The translations under genes and the position numbers were made by a program. A stretch of 64,000 bases of DNA from positions 1,364,001-1,428,000 of the forward strand of contig NZ_VFPH01000003.1 in the NCBI RefSeq assembly GCF_006717045.1, given 5' to 3'. Of the stretch, positions 23,510 to 31,255 are shown piece by piece. The stretch comes from Pseudonocardia cypriaca (GTDB taxonomy: Bacteria > Actinomycetota > Actinomycetes > Mycobacteriales > Pseudonocardiaceae). The first letter of the stretch is position 1. Each line of letters opens with the position of its first letter. The notes beneath the pieces are model-generated. The model saw only the letters and a list, made by a program, of their open reading frames with translations, was not told where the DNA came from and did not search any database.

Positions 23510-24271
23510 TCAGGCGATCAGCTGTCCACCGGACACGTTGATCTCGATGCCGACCGCGTGCTGCGCGCGGTCGGAGGCGAGGAAGACCACCCAGTTGGCC
23601 ACGTCGTCGGGCTGGCCGATGCGGCCGATGAGGGTGGTCTCGAGCAGGCGCTCACGGGCCCCCGGCTGGGCCATCCACTCCTGCGTCATGGGGGTCTCGA
23701 TGTTGCCGGGGGACACGCAGTTGACGTTGATGTTGTACGGGGCGGCGAACCGCGCCAGGTCCTTCGTGTAGGCGAGGATCCCGCCGAACGCGGCGTCGTA
23801 GCCGGGGATGTTCGCGACCGTGCCGTGCGCCGTGAAGGAGCACATGTTCACGATCTTCCCGTAGCGCCGTTCCATCATCCCCGGGAGAACCGACTGGCAT
23901 CCCCGGAAGACGCCGGAGAGGTGGCCGTCGATCTGGCGACGCCATTCGTCGTCGTCGGTGTCCAGGTGACCGCTGACCGGTCCCGGGGCGGGGCCTGCGA
24001 TGTTGCAGAGGATGTCGACCGGGCCGAGGTCCTCCTCGACGGTGCGCACGAGCTCCGACCAGTTGGTCCGGCTCGAGACGTCGAGCGCGTAGCCGCGGCA
24101 CGCCGCCGACCCGCCGCCGAGCTCCTTCATCGCCGTGACGACGCCTGCCTCGTTGATGTCGGCGCCCGCCACCCGCACCCCCTCGGCAGCGAGCGTCGAG
24201 GCGACCGCACGGCCGAACCCGGACGCGGCGCCCGTCACGATCGCCACCTTGCCGTCGAGCGAAAGATCCAC
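23510..24271 (-). CDS. SDR-family protein with altered catalytic tetrad
   Basis: A 253-residue Rossmann protein. The coenzyme motif TGAASGFG (13-20), CNIAG (89-93) and Ser145 are classical, and Tyr158 is present in IPGYDAAFGG. The catalytic Lys four residues later is Phe162, and the tetrad Asn (usually in NLxG) is His117 in DGHLSG. It therefore probably cannot use the normal proton relay. The gene lies between the ABC permease and the dehydratase in locus A, where an NAD-dependent sugar or aldehyde oxidoreductase is expected. It may use another mechanism or have a binding role. Confidence 0.82.
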   Translation of the reverse strand: MDLSLDGKVAIVTGAASGFGRAVASTLAAEGVRVAGADINEAGVVTAMKELGGGSAACRGYALDVSSRTNWSELVRTVEEDLGPVDILCNIAGPAPGPVSGHLDTDDDEWRRQIDGHLSGVFRGCQSVLPGMMERRYGKIVNMCSFTAHGTVANIPGYDAAFGGILAYTKDLARFAAPYNINVNCVSPGNIETPMTQEWMAQPGARERLLETTLIGRIGQPDDVANWVVFLASDRAQHAVGIEINVSGGQLIA

Positions 24272-24305
24272 GAGTTCTCACATCTCCTTTTCGGCGAAAC
24301 GGTGC

Positions 24306-25190
24306 TCAACCACGGACCGCGCCCGCGACGAGCCCCTTGACGAGATAGCCCTGGGCGAACCAGACGAAGAGCAGGGTCGGGACGACCATCAGCACGCCCG
24401 CTGCTGACATCGGCCCCCAGTCGATGCCGAACTGGGTGACGAAGTTGGTGAGGCCGACCGGGAGCGTCTGGGCGGCCTCGCTCGAGGTCAGGGTGAGCGC
24501 GATGAGCAGGTCGTTCCACGTGAACAGGAAGGTCAGCACCGCGCTGGCCGCGAGCCCGGGGCCGATCAGCGGGGCGACGACGAACACGAGCTTGCGGACC
24601 ACCCCCGCGCCGTCGATCTCGGCCGACTCCTCGATCTCCTTCGGCAGGTCCTGGATGAACGCCATGAGCAGCCAGATCGCAACCGGCAGCTTCGAGGCCG
24701 CGTGCGTCAGGACGAGCCCGAGCACCGAGTCCAGCAGGCCGATCTGGGAGAACACCGCGAACAGCGGGATGGCGAGTGCGATCACCGGGATCATCCGCAT
24801 GATCAGCAGCACCGTGATCAGGACCTTGACCCCGGGCAGCCGGAACCGGGCGAGGACGTACGCGCACGGCAGCGCGAGCACCATCACCAGCGCCACCGTC
24901 GCGAGCGAGACGACGATCGAGTTCCAGACGTAGTCGGCCATCTCGTACTCGGTGAAGACGGTGACGTACTGGTCGAGCGTCACCGTGCTCGGCAGCAGCT
25001 GGACCGGCACCGCGAACAGCTCGTCCGAGGTGCGCAGGGACGTGAGCAGCAGCCAGACCAGCGGGAAGATGGACAGCAGGACCACCAGCACGAGCACGAC
25101 GTAGCGCGCCACGAGACCCGCGCTGGCGCCCGTGCGGCGCGGGCGGACCGGCGTCGGCCTCGGGGTCCTATCGAGGGTCATGCCTGCCAT
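24306..25190 (-). CDS. Carbohydrate ABC permease, MalG type (locus A)
   Basis: A 294-residue six-helix permease of the CUT1 family. Coupling loop EESAEIDGAGVVRKLVFVV is the EAA motif that docks the ATPase, and the ending GYLVKGLVAGAVRG is the MalG C-terminal signature. ATG 25190 overlaps the preceding permease by 13 bases. It forms the channel with the MalF-like partner. No ATPase gene is present in the locus. Confidence 0.92.
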   Translation of the reverse strand: MAGMTLDRTPRPTPVRPRRTGASAGLVARYVVLVLVVLLSIFPLVWLLLTSLRTSDELFAVPVQLLPSTVTLDQYVTVFTEYEMADYVWNSIVVSLATVALVMVLALPCAYVLARFRLPGVKVLITVLLIMRMIPVIALAIPLFAVFSQIGLLDSVLGLVLTHAASKLPVAIWLLMAFIQDLPKEIEESAEIDGAGVVRKLVFVVAPLIGPGLAASAVLTFLFTWNDLLIALTLTSSEAAQTLPVGLTNFVTQFGIDWGPMSAAGVLMVVPTLLFVWFAQGYLVKGLVAGAVRG

Positions 25191-26113
25191 GCCGACCTCC
25201 GTGCGGTGAGCCGCGGGATCCCGTAGAGGAGCGCGAGGACGAGGAGGGACATGACCAGGGCCACGTACGACACGGCCGCGGCGTGGCCGAAGTCGACGCT
25301 CTGGAACGCCAGCTTGTAGGCCTCCACGGTGAGGAGGTTCGAGGCGTTGCCGGGCCCGCCCTGCGTCATCAGCCAGACGACGTCGAAGGTCCGGAACAGG
25401 TCGATGATCCGGATCATCAACGCGATGACGACGACCGGCCGCATCAGCGGCAGCACGATCGCCCAGAACGTGCGCCACGCCGATGCGCCGTCCACCGCCG
25501 CCGCCTCGAGCGGCTCCCGCGGGATCGCCTGTAGCCCCGCGAGGAACAGCAGCACCAGGAGCGGCGTGTTCTGCCACGCGCTGGCGATGATCACCGAGAC
25601 CAGCGCCCACCCGGGGTCGGACAGCCACGGGATCGCCGGGAGCCCGAGCCGGACGAGCACGCCGTCGATCAGTCCGTACTGCTCGTTGAACAGCCACCGG
25701 AAGTTGAGGCCGACCACCGCGGGCGCGACCATCGGCGGGATCAGCAGCAGGGTGCGGGCCGGTCGCAGCCCGCGCAGCTTGCTGTTCAGCAGCAACGCGA
25801 TCGCCATGCCGCCGACGACCTCGATCACCAGCGACGCCACGGTGAAGACCACCTGGTTGCGCAGCGTCTGGCCGAACGAGGTGCCGGTGAACAGGTCGCC
25901 GTAGTTGCCGAGGCCGACGAACGGGCTCTCCGCGGTGTTCAGGTCCCACCGGAAGAAGCTCATGACGAACGAGTGGCCGAGCGGGTACAGGAAGATCACC
26001 AGCATGAGCAGGATCGCCGGTGCTGCGAGCGTGTAGCCGGTGAGCCACTTCGGTGTCACCCGCGAGTGCCGGGTGACCGGCGCTCGCGGGCGGGTCAACT
26101 GGGAGGTCGCCAT
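25178..26113 (-). CDS. Carbohydrate ABC permease, MalF type (locus A)
   Basis: A 311-residue CUT1 permease. N-terminal helix APAILLMLVIFLYPLGHSF, then the periplasmic GLGNYGDLF, and coupling loop EAAAVDGASAWRTFWAIVLP followed by the conserved LMTQGGPGNAS. ATG 26113 lies 2 bases after the binding-protein stop. Transcription runs from the binding protein towards the SDR and dehydratase. Confidence 0.92.
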   Translation of the reverse strand: MATSQLTRPRAPVTRHSRVTPKWLTGYTLAAPAILLMLVIFLYPLGHSFVMSFFRWDLNTAESPFVGLGNYGDLFTGTSFGQTLRNQVVFTVASLVIEVVGGMAIALLLNSKLRGLRPARTLLLIPPMVAPAVVGLNFRWLFNEQYGLIDGVLVRLGLPAIPWLSDPGWALVSVIIASAWQNTPLLVLLFLAGLQAIPREPLEAAAVDGASAWRTFWAIVLPLMRPVVVIALMIRIIDLFRTFDVVWLMTQGGPGNASNLLTVEAYKLAFQSVDFGHAAAVSYVALVMSLLVLALLYGIPRLTARRSAWQA

Positions 26114-26115
26114 CG

Positions 26116-27417
26116 TCAGCGCAGCGCCCCCGCCTGCTGCAGGATCCGGGTGCTCTCCTCGGCGGCCGCGTCGAGCGCCGCCTGGGGGCTCATCTGGTCG
26201 CTGAGTGCGTTCTGCACCGCCGTCTGCACGACCGTGGAGACCTTGTCGAAGCCGGGGACCTTCGGCCACTCCTTGCCGTTCTCGATGGTGGTGCGCAGGT
26301 CGGAGAGCCACTGTTGCTCCATGCCCTGCGCCTGGCCGATCACCTGGTCGGCCGTCGACACCCGGCTCGGGTAGTTCTTGAACTCCTTGTACTGGTCGAC
26401 CAGGGCCTCCGGGGTGACCGTGAACCGCAGGAACTGCGCGGCGGCGTCCTTGTTCCGGGAGTACTTGTTGATGGCGAGGGCGTGCGAGATCGCGCAGGAG
26501 GTGCCGGTCTTGTGGCTCGGCATCGGTGCCGTGGCGAACCCCTGCGACACGGTGGACAGCGACGGGTCACCGAAGCTCGCGAACGCCCCCGGCCAGTCGA
26601 AGACGGCGGCGGAGCTGCCGTTCGTGAAGCCCGCCGAGTTCTCGTTCCACTGGTAGGTGACCACGTCCGACGGCGTGATCCGGTACTTCTGGATGAGGTC
26701 GCGGTAGAACGTGAGCGCCTCGACGCCCGCGGGGGAGTTGAACGTGACGTTGTTGTTCTGGTCGAGCCACTCGCCGCCCGCCTGCCAGAGGAAGTCGGCG
26801 AACTGGCGCTGGGCCGGGTCGCCCTGACCGGGTAGGACCAGGCCGAACTTGCCGCCGCTCGTGAGCTGCTGCCCGATGGTCACCAGCTCTTCCCACGTCT
26901 TCGCGGGCTGCACGCCCGCGGCCTCGTAGAGGTCGCGGCGGTAGTATTGGGTGCGCGCGTCCATGTTGCGCGGGATCGCGGCCAGCTCGCCGGTGGCGGG
27001 GTTCGTCAGGTACTGGATCGCGACGGGGACGAAGTCCGCCAGCTCGGCGGTGTCGAAGTAGTTGTTGAGCGGCTCGAAGTGGGGGAAGAACGCGCCGATC
27101 TGCGCGGTGTGGGTGCTGTAGACGTCGTACTGCGTGCTGCGCGCGGCGGCGAGCGTGATCTCCTTGGACGTGAGCGGCGTGAACTGGAGCAGGTCGTACT
27201 TGACCGTGATCCCGGTCTGCTGCTTGAACGCGGACGTGACCTTCTCCCAGTAGGCGGGGTAGCGGTCCCCGCCCGTGATCAGCAGGGCGTTGATCTCCGT
27301 GACGTTCCCGCCGGACTCGCCACCGCCGCACGCGGCGAGCAGCGGCGTGGCCGCCGCGCCTGCGGCGAGCGCGAGCGAGCCACCGAGGAACCGGCGCCTG
27401 CTAAGGGCACTAGACAT
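26116..27417 (-). CDS. Sugar ABC transporter binding lipoprotein (locus A)
   Basis: A 433-residue family 1 substrate-binding protein. A twin-arginine motif SRRRFLGG and lipobox LLAAC (Cys30) mark it as a Tat-exported lipoprotein. The mature domain has ITVKYDLLQFTPLTSKEITL and the hinge regions of sugar-binding proteins. ATG 27417 is chosen over GTG 27426 because GGGAGG lies 8 bases upstream of the ATG. First gene of locus A; sugar or sugar-acid ligand unknown. Confidence 0.9.
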   Translation of the reverse strand: MSSALSRRRFLGGSLALAAGAAATPLLAACGGGESGGNVTEINALLITGGDRYPAYWEKVTSAFKQQTGITVKYDLLQFTPLTSKEITLAAARSTQYDVYSTHTAQIGAFFPHFEPLNNYFDTAELADFVPVAIQYLTNPATGELAAIPRNMDARTQYYRRDLYEAAGVQPAKTWEELVTIGQQLTSGGKFGLVLPGQGDPAQRQFADFLWQAGGEWLDQNNNVTFNSPAGVEALTFYRDLIQKYRITPSDVVTYQWNENSAGFTNGSSAAVFDWPGAFASFGDPSLSTVSQGFATAPMPSHKTGTSCAISHALAINKYSRNKDAAAQFLRFTVTPEALVDQYKEFKNYPSRVSTADQVIGQAQGMEQQWLSDLRTTIENGKEWPKVPGFDKVSTVVQTAVQNALSDQMSPQAALDAAAEESTRILQQAGALR

Positions 27418-27684
27418 CGTGCGCACCTCCCATGGAAACCTCCTCGTCGAGGTCTTTCACCTGCCCTTGTCGATAGCTCCGGGCGGCCCACGTGGGCCTG
27501 CTCGCGCGGGTCGGCGACCTCGAACCCGTCGTCGGTCCGGACGCGGGCGAGGAACTCGAGCCTCGTGTCCACGGTGCTCGCCCCCTCGGGTCGCCGGCGC
27601 TGGCAGGGATGGCGGTGATGGACCGCCAGGGCGGAACTCCTCTTCCCGCGGACCAGGAGTTTTCGCTGGTGGGGGGTTGAGGAT
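27418..27684. other. Gap with a possible gene remnant
   Basis: Between the divergent locus A and GntR genes. On the minus strand from GTG near 27571 to about 27475 a short frame (RLEFLARVRTDDGFEV is part of it) has only G or C at third positions, as real genes here do, then the pattern is lost. The RVRTDDG string is reminiscent of enolase-superfamily N-termini. It may be a decayed gene or chance. Confidence 0.3.
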
Positions 27685-27702
27685 GACAACTTGTCCTATA
27701 AG
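27685..27702 (+). promoter_or_regulatory. GntR promoter/operator and likely leaderless start
   Basis: GACAAcTTGTC (27685-27695) is an 11-bp palindrome overlapping the promoter; TATAAG (27697-27702) is a -10-like box 8 nt before the ATG at 27711, with no ribosome site between. This suggests an autoregulated, leaderless mRNA. TTGAGG at 27677 would be a -35 with short spacing. Confidence 0.5.
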
Positions 27703-27710
27703 CTGATGAC

Positions 27711-28487
27711 ATGCACAGGAGACAAGAGTCCGCGGACGCTGTCAAGGTCCGGACTCTCCCGGTGCAGGTGGCGGCCCACCTGACCCGACGCATCGTCAGC
27801 GGTGAGATCAGCGAGGGCAGGGCACCGTCCGAGCTGGACATCTCCCGCGAGTTCGGGGTCTCCCGGGTCGTGGCGCGCGAGACGCTCAAGATCCTCGCGT
27901 CGCTCGACATCGTGGACATCGCGCAGGGGCGGCGGGTCACGGTCCGGCCGCGCGCCGAGTGGGACTACCTGAGCCCCCTGCTGGTCGAGTGGCTGCCCGA
28001 GGAGCTCGTCGACGAGCTGCTGCAGGAGCTGCTCCAGGTGCGGGTGCTGCTGGAGCCGGAGCTGGCGGCGATGGCGGCCGCCAGCATCACCGACGAGACA
28101 TTGGCCCGCCTCCGCGCCGAGCTCGACCGGATGGCGGGGCTGGAGGACGATCCCGAGGCCTACCTCGAGGTCGACCACGAGTTCCACATGGAGATCTGCC
28201 GGGCCGCGAACAACCGGATCCTCGACCGGATCATGTACTCGGCCCGCTGGCTGGGCACCGCCAGCCGCCGGGTCACCAACCAGGGCAGCCCGGACAGCCT
28301 GCACCTCGCCACCGAGGCGCACGCGCAGGTCTACGCGGCGCTCGAGGCGCGCGACCCGGACGCGGCGCGCGAGGTCATGCGTGCCCACCTGCTGAAGAAC
28401 TCCGCGATCCTCGCGGCGAAGGAGCAGCAGACCAAGCGTGCGGCCGGCGAGTGGGACGGGCCCGCGAGGGACGTCAGCAGCCAGTAG
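27711..28487 (+). CDS. GntR-family regulator, FCD (FadR) subfamily
   Basis: A 258-residue regulator. The winged helix covers residues 16-80 (QVAAHLTRRIVSGEI, SELDISREFGVSRVVARETL), and the all-helical FCD domain follows, with metal-ligand histidines in VDHEFHMEIC and EAHAQVY. Such proteins sense sugar acids or other carboxylates through a bound metal ion. It diverges from the locus A operon and lies just before locus B, so it is the best candidate regulator for locus A, possibly for both. Confidence 0.9.
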   Translation: MHRRQESADAVKVRTLPVQVAAHLTRRIVSGEISEGRAPSELDISREFGVSRVVARETLKILASLDIVDIAQGRRVTVRPRAEWDYLSPLLVEWLPEELVDELLQELLQVRVLLEPELAAMAAASITDETLARLRAELDRMAGLEDDPEAYLEVDHEFHMEICRAANNRILDRIMYSARWLGTASRRVTNQGSPDSLHLATEAHAQVYAALEARDPDAAREVMRAHLLKNSAILAAKEQQTKRAAGEWDGPARDVSSQ

Positions 28488-28545
28488 CGGCCGAGCGGCA
28501 CGCCGCCCGACGAATTCCGGAACCGACGACGAGGACGGGACAGCA

Positions 28546-29676
28546 TTGGCAGTGAACGAGGCTCCGATCCGGCTGGGCGTGATCGGCACCGGGCTGGCCG
28601 TCGAGCAGCTGCACTGGCCCGCGCTGCGCCGGATGCCCGACCGCTTCGTCGTCACGGCGTTCGCCGACCCGTCACCCGAGCAGGCGGCGCGGTTCGCCGC
28701 GTACAGCGGGCTCGACGGGTCGCGTCACCACACCGACCACCGCGACCTGCTGGCCCGCGACGACGTCGACGCGGTACTGGTCTCGGTGCCGATCCCGGTG
28801 CTGTACGGGATCGCCCGTGACGCGCTGCTCGCCGGCAAGCACCTGCTCTGCGAGAAGCCGACCGGCACCGACGAGGAGCAGGCCAGGGCGTTCCTCGACT
28901 TCGAGGGCGAGTTCCCCGACCGGATCGTGCTCGTCGGCGAGAACTACTTCTACCGCGACGACATCCGCCACGCCCGCGCCCTGCTCGACGACGGTGCGAT
29001 CGGCAAGCTGCACCTGATGGCGTACCGGCGCGCCGGGCAGATGGTGCCGCGCGAGGGCCGGTTCAACGGCACGCCGTGGCGACGCCGGCCCGAGTACCGC
29101 GGCGGGGTCCACCTCGACGCAGGCGTGCACGACATCGCGCAGATCCGCATGCTCTGCGGCGAGGCGGTACGGGTGCACGGGGCCGTGCAGTGGGCCAACA
29201 GCACGATCGACTCGCCGTCGGACCTCGCCCTGAACCTGACGTTCGCCTCCGGCGCGATCGGCAACTACACGGCCTGCTACTCCGAGGTGCCCGTGCCGCC
29301 GGAGCCGAACGACATGCGCCTCTACGGCACGGAGGGCGTGCTCGTGCTGTCCGGGCCGGAGGCCGAGCGGCGGGTGACGCTCACGCGCGCGGACGGCACG
29401 ACGACCACGGCCGTCTTCCGCGGGATCGACAACGGCTACTACGGCGAGCTCTGCGACTTCGCCGACGCCGTGCAGCACGGCCGCCCCGTCGTGGGCACGA
29501 TCGCGCAGAGCGTGGCCAACATGCGGATCGTCCTCGCGGCGCTCGACTCGGCCGAGCAGGCCGCCGTCGTCCCGCTCGACACCCCCCGCGAGGGCGGGGT
29601 GCCGCTGTGGCGCCCCCTCGGCGCCGAGGGCCTGTTCGACGGCCTTCCCGGTGAGCGCGAAATATCCGGTCTGTGA
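28546..29676 (+). CDS. Gfo/Idh/MocA-family oxidoreductase
   Basis: A 376-residue NAD(P)-dependent sugar oxidoreductase. Rossmann start IRLGVIGTGLAVEQLHWPAL, then the CEKPTGTDEEQA motif whose Lys is catalytic, and GGVHLDAGVHDIAQIRML, the substrate-site Asp/His motif. TTG 28546 follows GAGGACGGGA; GTG 28552 is an alternative. It is 58 bases after the GntR gene and ahead of the locus B transporter. Likely oxidises or epimerises the imported sugar or polyol; substrate unknown. Confidence 0.87.
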   Translation: MAVNEAPIRLGVIGTGLAVEQLHWPALRRMPDRFVVTAFADPSPEQAARFAAYSGLDGSRHHTDHRDLLARDDVDAVLVSVPIPVLYGIARDALLAGKHLLCEKPTGTDEEQARAFLDFEGEFPDRIVLVGENYFYRDDIRHARALLDDGAIGKLHLMAYRRAGQMVPREGRFNGTPWRRRPEYRGGVHLDAGVHDIAQIRMLCGEAVRVHGAVQWANSTIDSPSDLALNLTFASGAIGNYTACYSEVPVPPEPNDMRLYGTEGVLVLSGPEAERRVTLTRADGTTTTAVFRGIDNGYYGELCDFADAVQHGRPVVGTIAQSVANMRIVLAALDSAEQAAVVPLDTPREGGVPLWRPLGAEGLFDGLPGEREISGL

Positions 29677-29679
29677 GCG

Positions 29680-29756
29680 TTGACACCCGACCGGGCGTCC
29701 CCCTAGTGTGACCGCCGTCGCACTACGTGGCATTCCGTTTCGCTAAGAGAAACGGA
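29680..29756 (+). promoter_or_regulatory. Locus B promoter with IclR-like operator
   Basis: TTGACA (29680-29685), an 18-bp spacer and TAGTGT (29704-29709) form a strong sigma-A-type promoter. Downstream, TCCGTTTC (29734-29741) and GAAACGGA (29749-29756) make a perfect 8-bp inverted repeat with a 7-bp spacer, positioned as a roadblock or repressor site before the ATG at 29825. The IclR gene in this operon is the likely ligand of that site. Confidence 0.65.
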
Positions 29757-29824
29757 TGCTCCCGTCGGTTGCACCGTTGCCCCGTCGGTACGCGTCCCAG
29801 TGCGGGGACGTGGGAGGAGTGGTC

Positions 29825-31255
29825 ATGGCACTGCGGACCGGACCCGAGTGGTCGAGGCGGAAGTTCCTGGGGATGAGCGCGCTCGGCGCTGTGGGGCTCA
29901 CCGCCTGTGGCGGTGGCCCACCGGCCGCCCCGCCGGTGGAGGTGCAGGTCCCGCAGGCGATCCTGGACGCCGCGGCGCCCTACCGCGGCGGCTCGGTGGG
30001 CATGCTCTCGCAGAAGCTGTACTCCGAGGCCGCCAACCAGGCCCTCGACCGGTCACTCCAGGCCTTCGCGCAGGCCACCGGCACCACCGTCCAGAACGAC
30101 CTGGTGTCGGGCGACGCCGGCGACATGGTCGCGAAGATGGACGCCGAGGTGAGGGCCGGCACCACCCGGGACCTGGCCTTCATGAACGACGAGCGGTTCG
30201 TCGGCCAGCTGCAGAACCTCGGTGACCTCGAGGACGTCACCGACGTGGTCGAGGAGATGAAGGCCCTCTACGGCGAGCCGGCGACGGAAGCCAGCAACTT
30301 CTGCGTGTTCAACGGGCGCTGGTTCGCGATCCCCTACCACTTCATCGCTGCCGGGATGTTCCTGCGGAAGGACTGGTACGCGGAGAAGGGGCTCCCGATC
30401 AAGTCCACCTACACGTGGGAGGAGCTGCGCGACAACGCGCTGGCGGTCTCGGACCCGGCGAAGCGGCGTTTCGGGTGGGGCATCACGATCAACCGCTCCG
30501 GCGACGCCAACGGGTTCATCGAGTCCGTCATCAACTGCTACGGCGGGGCGATCGCTGACAACACCGGGCAGAAGGTGGTCTTCAACTCGCCCGAGACCGT
30601 CGAGGCCGTCACGTTCATCGGCGACATCTACACGAACCCGAAGTACGAGCCAATGCTGCCGCCCGGGATCGCGAGCTGGACCGACACCGGCAACAACGAG
30701 AACTGGCTCGCGGGCATCATCGGCGTCACCAACAACCAGTACAGCATCTACGCCGACTCGAAGACCAAGGGCAACCCGGTCTACGCGAACACCCACCCGT
30801 TCAACGGGGCCATCGGTCCGGCCACCGACACCCCGATCGCCTTCGGCTCGTCGAACTCGTTCGTCGTGTTCAAGGGGGCGAAGAACCCCGACCTGGCCAA
30901 GCAGGTCGCGAAGTTCATGGTCAGCGGCTCGGCCCTGCTCGGCGTCGCGAAGGGTGCGCCGTGCCTGGTGAACCCCTCGTGGGAGAAGGTGTGGGACTCC
31001 GACCCGTACTACACCGACGGTGACCCGGCCTACGCGGCGATCCGCGAACAGACCAAGACGCCGATCCCGTTGACCACCGCCACCGGCTACGCGTTCCCGC
31101 AGCCCCCGAGCCCCGGCGAGCAGGCCGCCGTGGCCGCCTACCTGCTCACGGACATGATGCAGGCGGTGGTCCAGGGCACCGCCCCGGCCGAGGCCGTGGC
31201 CACCACCCACGACCGCATGGTCCAGATCTTCGAGCAGCAGGGCTACAAGCAGTGA
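29825..31255 (+). CDS. Sugar ABC transporter binding lipoprotein (locus B)
   Basis: A 476-residue family 1 binding protein. Tat-type signal SRRKFLGMSALG and lipobox LTAC (Cys28). The body has the sugar-binding-protein hinge and aromatic pocket stretches such as STYTWEELRDNALAVSDPAK and GWGITINRSGDANGF. ATG 29825 follows GGGAGGAG and gives a proper signal peptide, unlike the longer frame. It is paired with the fused permease by a GTGA overlap. Ligand unknown; possibly the same class of sugar acid as locus A. Confidence 0.9.
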   Translation: MALRTGPEWSRRKFLGMSALGAVGLTACGGGPPAAPPVEVQVPQAILDAAAPYRGGSVGMLSQKLYSEAANQALDRSLQAFAQATGTTVQNDLVSGDAGDMVAKMDAEVRAGTTRDLAFMNDERFVGQLQNLGDLEDVTDVVEEMKALYGEPATEASNFCVFNGRWFAIPYHFIAAGMFLRKDWYAEKGLPIKSTYTWEELRDNALAVSDPAKRRFGWGITINRSGDANGFIESVINCYGGAIADNTGQKVVFNSPETVEAVTFIGDIYTNPKYEPMLPPGIASWTDTGNNENWLAGIIGVTNNQYSIYADSKTKGNPVYANTHPFNGAIGPATDTPIAFGSSNSFVVFKGAKNPDLAKQVAKFMVSGSALLGVAKGAPCLVNPSWEKVWDSDPYYTDGDPAYAAIREQTKTPIPLTTATGYAFPQPPSPGEQAAVAAYLLTDMMQAVVQGTAPAEAVATTHDRMVQIFEQQGYKQ

